This document shows positions 1 through 4,440 of a stretch of DNA of 8,445 nt, one piece after another. Where the stretch lies: contig CAJKSP010000069.1 of NCBI GenBank assembly GCA_905202595.1, positions 1 to 8,445 on the forward strand, read 5' to 3'. The notes below the pieces were generated by a model. It was given only the letters and a program-made list of their open reading frames with translations, was not told where the DNA came from and did no database searches. Made by a program: the position numbers and the translations under genes. Each line of letters begins with the position of its first letter. The stretch's first letter is position 1. This DNA comes from an uncultured Sutterella sp. (lineage in GTDB: Bacteria > Pseudomonadota > Gammaproteobacteria > Burkholderiales > Burkholderiaceae_F).

Positions 1-54
1 CTGCATGACGGCTCAGTAGGGAATCTCCGCCCTTCAGGGCGGAGAGGATGTCAA
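1..54 (+). mobile_element. Right end of an IS200/IS605-family (TnpB-type) insertion sequence
   Basis: Seen: a perfect inverted repeat CTCCGCCC (25-32) and GGGCGGAG (37-44) around a TTCA loop, followed by AGGATGTCAA ending at position 54. Known: IS200/IS605 elements have no terminal inverted repeats but carry subterminal hairpins that TnpA recognises. In many TnpB-carrying members the right end reads as a GC-rich hairpin followed by GGATGTCAA, with TCAA at the cleavage site. Inferred: the element ends at base 54, and the transposase/tnpB genes lie upstream of the window. No tnpB coding sequence is recognisable in these 54 bases. The identification rests on remembered sequence similarity and on the abrupt start of autotransporter sequence right after TCAA. 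A degenerate or non-autonomous copy is equally possible. Confidence 0.72.
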
Positions 55-74
55 GGCGTGGAAGCCGTCAATGC
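1..74 (+). ncRNA. Possible 3' portion of a TnpB-associated omega RNA (reRNA) with its guide
   Basis: In IS200/IS605 elements the right end is also the scaffold of the RNA that programs TnpB nuclease, and the guide is simply the host DNA that follows the element. Here the hairpin at 25-44 and the GGATGTCAA tail would be the 3' scaffold. The guide would be the roughly 16-20 bases from position 55 (starting GGCGTGGAAGCC), which belong to the autotransporter gene. Transcription and the guide end are inferred, and the 5' part of the RNA lies outside the window. If the element is a remnant without tnpB nearby, this RNA may not be functional. Confidence 0.42.
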
Positions 75-3000
75 CGGGAAGATCTATGTCGCGTCTCAAG
101 AAGGGGCGAAAAACTATTCCCAGGCGGCCATGAAGGCCAATAACGGCGGCACGGTCGTCAATGAAGGCGTCATCGTGGCCAAGAACGCCTATGGCATGGG
201 CTTCGGAACCGACAGCGCGTCTGCGACGCCCAGCAGTCAAGTGGTGAATCGAGGGCTCATTTCCATTCTGGAATCGGGGGTTGGCATCGATCTTGGCGGC
301 ACGACAGCGAAAAATGCCGCGATCAATGACGGAAAAGGCCTCATCAAGGCAGAAGGGAGCAGCGCTGCCGGCGTTTTGATCGATCAGGCCGACGGCATCT
401 TCACTAATGCCGGCCAGATTGATGCGTCTAAGGCGGCTGCAGCCATTCTGGTGACGGAAAAGGCGGGCGGATCGGTCATCAATCTGACGAGCGGATCGGA
501 TGTCGACGGGGCCATTGTCATTGCGGCCAATTCCGGCGTGACGCTGAATTTGGCCGGCATCCAGGACACGCTCAATCTGAAATCCGCTGCCGGCTCCAAC
601 TTGACCATCAACGTGACGGACGACGCGCACGTGATGCTTGAAGACGGCAACGGTGCAGAAATCCAGACGCTTAATGTCGAAAACGGCATGCTTTCGGCCT
701 CTATTTGGCAGACCGACAACAAGTTCAATGCTGTTGCCGTCAAGAAGGACGGCATTTTTGACGTCACGAAGCTTTCCAAGGGCGGCCTCGCTGTAGAAAA
801 GGGCGGTCAGCTCAGCGTGACGGATGCGATGACTTTCTACGACAGCATCACTTCCGACGGCAAGAAGGCGAAGCTTCATGTCTATGGCGTTCTGTCGACA
901 GACGGCAAGAATGTCTTCGTCAATGCAGGGTCTGCCGAGGCGCCTTCGTGGACCGTTTCGGAGGCCTGGTCGCAGCATGTCCTAGGCGACGGCATTCTTG
1001 AAATAACGAATGATGTCGGCGAATACACGCTTGATGCGCTTCGTGCTGCGCAGAACCAGCTAAACACGAAAAAGGGCGACTCGTTCCATTTGGTCTTCAA
1101 GAACGGCACGCTCAAGCTTGAGGGCGACAAGGCGCTCACTGCCGGCCAGGTCAATGGGCTGATGCTCGCGGATCAGACCGGACAGGCTGCAGGCGGCTCT
1201 TTTGCTCTTACGGGCGATGTTGACACGGTGCTCGCTGCAGTTGACTTCGGCGGAAAGGAAAGCGCTGCAGGCGCTGTGACGATTTCCTCGTCAGGCGAGG
1301 GGGCGCTGGTGCTGTCCGGCCATGACGGCAATGTCTTCAAGGGGCTCGCAGAAACGACCAAAAAGGTGACGGCAGATGCGCTGACGCTCGGCACGAGCGC
1401 CAGTTCTGCCGGCAGCCTGAATGTCGCTGAGCTGGAAGTGGAAAATCTTGAGGTCGTCGGCAGCTTCACGGGACAGACTGTCACGTTGACAGGCGCGGAT
1501 TCGACAGTCAAGGAAGGCGGCCGCCTGTCGCTGGAAACGCTTGATGGCGCAGATCATGTGATGACAGTCAATGGCATCCTGGCTGCAACCAACATTTCGG
1601 CTGGCGTCAGCGTTGAGGAGGGCGGCGTGCTCGCGCTGAATGCGGCGGGCGACAAAGATGCCGGCGTGACGGGGCGCATCACTATTGGCTCCGGCGCCGC
1701 AAATCTCCTCCGCACCGATTCGCAGTCCGCACCGGCCTTGAGCTTCGGCGGCACGAATGAACGTGCGGCCGCGATTGTGGCCGGCTCGCTGGATGCGGCG
1801 TCGGATCTTGACGGCGTGACGGGCGTCTTCTACGCGGATCGCGTCGTCAAGATCGGCAGCACGGGCCAAATTAATGTTGGCGCCGCTTCGGGGACCAACA
1901 ATGCGCTGACGATCGGTCAGAAGGGCGCATTGGTTGTGGATGCCCGCTCGCTCGGTGCAGACGCGCTCATCAACGGTCAGATTGCGTTTGATGAAGGCGC
2001 CAAGGCCTTTGCCGTCAATCTCAATCGAATCGGCAATTTTGTGCTCGCTGACGGCGGTGCGCTTCAGAGCGAGAAGACATTCCAGAGCGACAACGCCTTC
2101 CTGACGGCGCAGGCCGGCAAGCTCGACGGCCAGGCTGAGACCGATGACAAGACGTATTTGAAGGTCGCCTTCAATAAGGATGCTGTCGGGAGCGGCAACG
2201 AGAAGCTTGCTTCCCTTATGGAGCAGGGCTTTGGCAATGCCCGAAACGGCGACGTCTTCCGAGCTGTCGGCCAGCATGCCGCTTACTTTGACGAAGACGC
2301 TCAATCGCTCACGGACCTCGGCGCTTCTGCGCTCAAGGAATACATGGCTGCGCCGGTGACGGCAGGCACCTACAACGCCGCGTACGATGCGGCCGAGCAG
2401 GTGAGCGGCGCCATCATGCAGCGCAATGCCCGCAGCGAAGGCCAAGGCATTTGGGCCGACGTGCTCTACGCCTCCAACAAGGCCAAGAGCCTCTACGGCG
2501 GCACGGGCTACAGCGCCGACATTTATGGCGGCGTGCTCGGCTTTGATGCGGCTTTCGCCGGCGGCGCCAAGCTCGGTGCGGCCTTCACGATCGGCAAGGC
2601 GGATGCCGGCAGCGAGCGAACGCTCAATGCCTTCAAGAACAAGGCGGACTTCTACGGCCTGTCGCTCTACACCGGCAAGAATGTCGCCGATACGAGCCTC
2701 TACATCGGCGCAGATCTTTCCTATCTCTGGATCGACAACGATCTGACGGGGTCGGTAGCCGGCGCTTCGGCCGCGGAATCGCTCGATTCCAGCGTGCTGA
2801 CGATCGGCCTGCGGGCTGATTGGACGGCCTATGAGGGCGTCGTGAATGTCATCCCGCATGTCGGCATCCGCTATGCGGCCATTGATGTCGACGACTATCG
2901 CGGCTTCAAGTCCGATTCTCTCCATGTTCTGGAGATGCCGATCGGCGTGAAGGTGGCTGGCGCGATCGAGCCGGCCGCCGGCTGGAAGCTGGTGCCGTCC

Positions 3001-3210
3001 GCAGACTTCACGATCACCCCGCAGGTGGGCGGCAAGTCCGTCGGCACGGTGCTTGGCGATGTGGATGTTGTGGGCAATCTCTACAGCACCACGCTCGGCG
3101 TTGAAGCAGTGAGCGGCAACTTCTCGTTCGGCCTCAGCGCCGGCTACGGCTTCGGCAATGCCGACCGAGAAAACGCGACGCTGAAGGCCAATGTCCGCTA
3201 CGCGTTCTAA
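58..3210 (+). CDS. Autotransporter (type V secretion) passenger and beta-barrel, 5' end lost at an IS junction
   Basis: Classical autotransporter: the C-terminal barrel sits in the outer membrane and exposes the passenger on the surface. Numbered from the GTG at 58, residues 1-740 are Gly/Ala/Asn/Val-rich, low in aromatics and apparently cysteine-free. They contain short beta-strand repeats such as VVNEGVIVA, VVNRGLIS and FTNAGQIDAS, typical of right-handed beta-helix passengers. A helical linker (about 745-793) leads to the barrel, from about GIWADVLYAS (797) to the last residue of NVRYAF (1050), with alternating strands and the terminal Phe needed for BAM-dependent insertion. There is no Sec signal peptide, and the frame is open back through the IS end to base 1, so the true start must lie beyond the element. 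The GTG at 58 is only the first possible start in the window. A product from it would have no export signal, so the gene is probably a pseudogene or an inverted-off allele in this strain. The passenger's adhesin or other role is not recognisable. Confidence 0.88.
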   Translation: MEAVNAGKIYVASQEGAKNYSQAAMKANNGGTVVNEGVIVAKNAYGMGFGTDSASATPSSQVVNRGLISILESGVGIDLGGTTAKNAAINDGKGLIKAEGSSAAGVLIDQADGIFTNAGQIDASKAAAAILVTEKAGGSVINLTSGSDVDGAIVIAANSGVTLNLAGIQDTLNLKSAAGSNLTINVTDDAHVMLEDGNGAEIQTLNVENGMLSASIWQTDNKFNAVAVKKDGIFDVTKLSKGGLAVEKGGQLSVTDAMTFYDSITSDGKKAKLHVYGVLSTDGKNVFVNAGSAEAPSWTVSEAWSQHVLGDGILEITNDVGEYTLDALRAAQNQLNTKKGDSFHLVFKNGTLKLEGDKALTAGQVNGLMLADQTGQAAGGSFALTGDVDTVLAAVDFGGKESAAGAVTISSSGEGALVLSGHDGNVFKGLAETTKKVTADALTLGTSASSAGSLNVAELEVENLEVVGSFTGQTVTLTGADSTVKEGGRLSLETLDGADHVMTVNGILAATNISAGVSVEEGGVLALNAAGDKDAGVTGRITIGSGAANLLRTDSQSAPALSFGGTNERAAAIVAGSLDAASDLDGVTGVFYADRVVKIGSTGQINVGAASGTNNALTIGQKGALVVDARSLGADALINGQIAFDEGAKAFAVNLNRIGNFVLADGGALQSEKTFQSDNAFLTAQAGKLDGQAETDDKTYLKVAFNKDAVGSGNEKLASLMEQGFGNARNGDVFRAVGQHAAYFDEDAQSLTDLGASALKEYMAAPVTAGTYNAAYDAAEQVSGAIMQRNARSEGQGIWADVLYASNKAKSLYGGTGYSADIYGGVLGFDAAFAGGAKLGAAFTIGKADAGSERTLNAFKNKADFYGLSLYTGKNVADTSLYIGADLSYLWIDNDLTGSVAGASAAESLDSSVLTIGLRADWTAYEGVVNVIPHVGIRYAAIDVDDYRGFKSDSLHVLEMPIGVKVAGAIEPAAGWKLVPSADFTITPQVGGKSVGTVLGDVDVVGNLYSTTLGVEAVSGNFSFGLSAGYGFGNADRENATLKANVRYAF

Positions 3211-3268
3211 TTGAGGACAAAGAGCGGGATCCGCAGATCTCGCTCGTCTTCAGCGGACTGACTTGGGG

Positions 3269-3294
3269 GGAGCCTGCCGCAACAAGCAGGCTCC
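3269..3294 (+). terminator. Probable rho-independent terminator of the autotransporter gene
   Basis: A perfect 9-bp stem, GGAGCCTGC (3269-3277) paired with GCAGGCTCC (3286-3294), encloses an 8-base loop 58 bases after the autotransporter stop. The downstream tail TCTGCATTTA is only moderately T-rich. On the minus strand the hairpin is followed by a run of C rather than T, so it fits the plus-strand gene better. It lies between two convergent genes and may also slow transcription from the minus-strand side. Confidence 0.6.
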
Positions 3295-3389
3295 TCTGCA
3301 TTTAAGGCGCCCGCCTGAAGGCATCGGCGGCGTGGCCTCCGCATTCGGCGGTTGAGATTCGCAGCGCCAGCCGGAAGCCGTCTCGGCGG

Positions 3390-3803
3390 TCAGGGCGTCC
3401 GGCGTCCCTGATATCTTCCGCTTCGGTCATAGAAGCGTCCGTCCGACTCTCTGCCCATATAGCGGCCGCTGCCGTCATATCGGCGTCCGTCTTCCGTCTG
3501 CCGTCCCTGATATCTGCCGCTCCTGTCATAGATGCGGCCGTCTTCTGAGATGCGTCCTTGATAGCGGCCCTGCTTGTCGTAGAAGCGCCCGTTTTGCGTC
3601 TGGCGGCCCTGATAGCGTCCGCTTTTGTCGTAAAAGCGGCCGTCCTCGGTCACTTTTCCTTGGTAGCTGCCGTTCTGAGAGTAGTAGCGCCCAGGCTCGG
3701 CGGCAGCAGCGGCGTTCGGACCGAAGAGAAGCGCGGCGGCACAAAAGAGCAGAGCGGCCAGAAGAAGGAGGGCTGATAGGGGAGAAAAAGTTTGGGCTGG
3801 CAT
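3390..3803 (-). CDS. Small secreted protein of six 17-residue G-R-x-Y-D / G-R-Y-x-G repeats, function unknown
   Basis: 137 aa. Residues 1-35 form a Sec signal peptide: hydrophobic core LSALLLLAALLFCAAALLF, then an AAAAA stretch with likely cleavage before Glu36. The rest (38-137) is six tandem repeats of about 17 residues with consensus G-R-F-Y-D-x-S-G-R-Y-Q-G-R-x-T-E-D, the last two being 16 residues. The pattern of an aromatic pair plus spaced glycines suggests short beta-hairpins stacked or arranged radially, similar in style to the small 'beta-flower' repeat proteins of gut bacteria. That analogy is mine and unverified. It does not match the MORN consensus. The mature part lacks cysteine and is rich in Arg and Asp, so it is probably periplasmic or surface-exposed. 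Cys20 is not in a convincing lipobox. The start was chosen for its strong Shine-Dalgarno sequence and because it places the signal peptide at the N-terminus; an upstream ATG at 3881 would add 26 residues. The gene is convergent with the autotransporter and divergent from the molybdoenzyme operon. Confidence 0.82.
   Translation of the reverse strand: MPAQTFSPLSALLLLAALLFCAAALLFGPNAAAAAEPGRYYSQNGSYQGKVTEDGRFYDKSGRYQGRQTQNGRFYDKQGRYQGRISEDGRIYDRSGRYQGRQTEDGRRYDGSGRYMGRESDGRFYDRSGRYQGRRTP
3393..3692 (-). repeat. Six-unit tandem repeat (51-bp period) inside the secreted-protein gene
   Basis: Six consecutive units, each encoding about 17 residues, occupy nearly the whole mature region of the minus-strand gene. 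Boundaries read from the protein: 3642-3692, 3591-3641, 3540-3590, 3489-3539, then two 48-base units at 3441-3488 and 3393-3440. The units are similar but not identical at the DNA level. The outermost N-terminal unit (RYYSQNGSYQGKVTED) is the most divergent, and the internal ones share GRYQGR. Such an array could expand or contract by slippage or recombination in whole codons. Confidence 0.85.
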
Positions 3804-3808
3804 GGCGG

Positions 3809-3815
3809 CCTCCTT
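3809..3815 (-). promoter_or_regulatory. Strong Shine-Dalgarno sequence that fixes the start of the repeat-protein gene
   Basis: On the minus strand AAGGAGG precedes the ATG at 3803 by 5 bases. This favours the 137-residue form over the longer form starting at 3881, which has no comparable site and would bury the signal peptide behind 26 extra residues. Confidence 0.8.
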
Positions 3816-4167
3816 CAAAAAGATGTGGTTGCGCTGCAATGGAATCATGGTAGCCGTCCAATGCGTCAGCCGGCGACGCATCAGGCAGACGTCTCAGCGA
3901 ATAGCACGCGGGACGTCTTGCGGCAGACGGCGGCTGGGGACGGCGGTTCGCGCTGCGCACGCTGCCTGCAATTAGCAGCTTTCCCAAACTGCGGTGCGCT
4001 TTCAGCCGGAAGGCGCAGCTTTTGACAGAACGAAAAACTGACAAAAACGGTCAGAAATTGTGTTGCCTTGGCAGGCGGCGGATTTGGAAAACCCTGCAAT
4101 GCAGCCCTATTGGGACTTTCCCTCAGCAGCGGCGTTAAACACAGCTTCAAGGCATGTTCCGAGAATC

Positions 4168-4195
4168 AGTTTGGAAAAAGAGCAAACTAATTTGC
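4168..4195. promoter_or_regulatory. Candidate operator: two overlapping palindromes sharing one half-site
   Basis: AGTTTG (4168-4173) pairs with CAAACT (4183-4188) across 9 bases. The same CAAA also forms the 14-bp palindrome GCAAA-CTAA-TTTGC (4182-4195). Three related half-sites in 28 bases of A+T-rich DNA, about 250 bases upstream of the molybdoenzyme start, look like a dimeric regulator site. The regulator is unknown, and chance cannot be excluded for arms this short. Confidence 0.35.
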
Positions 4196-4268
4196 GTTTC
4201 CTGAGAGGCGGGACGACGAGCTTTTTCCTGAAACTTATGGGCGACGGACGAGTTCGGTGTGCAGAGAA

Positions 4269-4287
4269 GAAGCCGGCAATCGGCTTC
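4269..4287 (+). promoter_or_regulatory. Leader hairpin upstream of the molybdoenzyme operon
   Basis: A perfect 7-bp stem, GAAGCCG (4269-4275) with CGGCTTC (4281-4287), and a 5-base loop. No T-tract follows, so it is not a standard terminator. If transcription starts in the A+T-rich part around 4200, this would lie in the 5' leader together with a second stem at 4345-4364. Its role is unknown. Confidence 0.4.
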
Positions 4288-4344
4288 AAGCGCACCGGCA
4301 GAGCCTGGCGAAGTCTGTTGAAGACGACGAGCCCGCGGCTGCGC

Positions 4345-4364
4345 GGCCGATGACCCCGTCGGCC
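4345..4364 (+). promoter_or_regulatory. Second leader hairpin upstream of the molybdoenzyme operon
   Basis: GGCCGA (4345-4350) pairs with TCGGCC (4359-4364) around an 8-base loop, about 60 bases before the ribosome-binding site. It is embedded in very GC-rich sequence, where such stems arise easily, so its significance is uncertain. Confidence 0.3.
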
Positions 4365-4426
4365 CTCGAGCGCACGCTGCCAAGCCCGGCGGCTGATGTT
4401 TCGACGGCTGAGCTGTCCGGATCCTA

Positions 4427-4432
4427 AAGGAG
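4427..4432 (+). promoter_or_regulatory. Shine-Dalgarno sequence fixing the molybdoenzyme start
   Basis: AAGGAG lies 8 bases before the ATG at 4441. The in-frame ATG at 4396 would put 15 extra residues (beginning MFRRLSCPD) in front of the Tat motif and has no such site. Confidence 0.85.
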
Positions 4433-4440
4433 AACATTTC

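Larger units (their letters stand above)
3816..4426. promoter_or_regulatory. Intergenic region between two divergent genes, with several inverted repeats
   Basis: About 610 bases without a convincing gene; short open frames here have no ribosome-binding site or recognisable product. The section from about 4020 to 4240 is clearly richer in A+T than its surroundings and probably holds the promoter(s) of the downstream operon, but I could not place a good -35/-10 pair at normal spacing on either strand. Inverted repeats seen: CTGAC-N7-GTCAG (4038-4054), AGTTTG-N9-CAAACT (4168-4188), GCAAA-N4-TTTGC (4182-4195), GAAGCCG-N5-CGGCTTC (4269-4287) and GGCCGA-N8-TCGGCC (4345-4364). The first three are operator-like; the last two are GC-rich and would fold in a leader RNA. 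No FNR-type TTGAT-N4-ATCAA site was found. Confidence 0.5.

Noticed and set aside
1..54. A possible C-terminal coding remnant of tnpB in the IS end
   Set aside because: The three forward frames give only short or nondescript peptides, and the segment is explained by the hairpin and element terminus. No TnpB motif is visible.
1291..2925. A 544-codon open frame on the minus strand inside the autotransporter
   Set aside because: It is antisense to the passenger and barrel, has no domain, and is rich in Arg, Ala and Ile; also a shadow.
3302..3529. A 75-codon minus-strand frame over the 3' end of the repeat-protein gene
   Set aside because: It is a frame shadow of the repeats with no ribosome-binding site. 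The other frame has the signal peptide, a clean repeat consensus and a stop at 3390.
3393..3692. Regular repeats that could suggest a CRISPR array
   Set aside because: The repeats are contiguous, imperfect and in frame, with no unique spacers. They encode a protein repeat.
3526..4044. A second, 172-codon minus-strand frame overlapping the repeat-protein gene
   Set aside because: It reads the same 51-bp repeats in another frame, without the signal peptide or the AAGGAGG-linked start. The repeat period divisible by three keeps alternative frames open.
4060..4353. A 97-codon plus-strand frame in the intergenic region
   Set aside because: It has no Shine-Dalgarno sequence and no recognisable protein features, and its composition changes along its length. 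It overlaps the inverted repeats and looks like chance.
4396..4440. An upstream in-frame ATG for the molybdoenzyme
   Set aside because: It would place 15 residues before the Tat motif and lacks a ribosome-binding site. The ATG at 4441 has AAGGAG at correct spacing.
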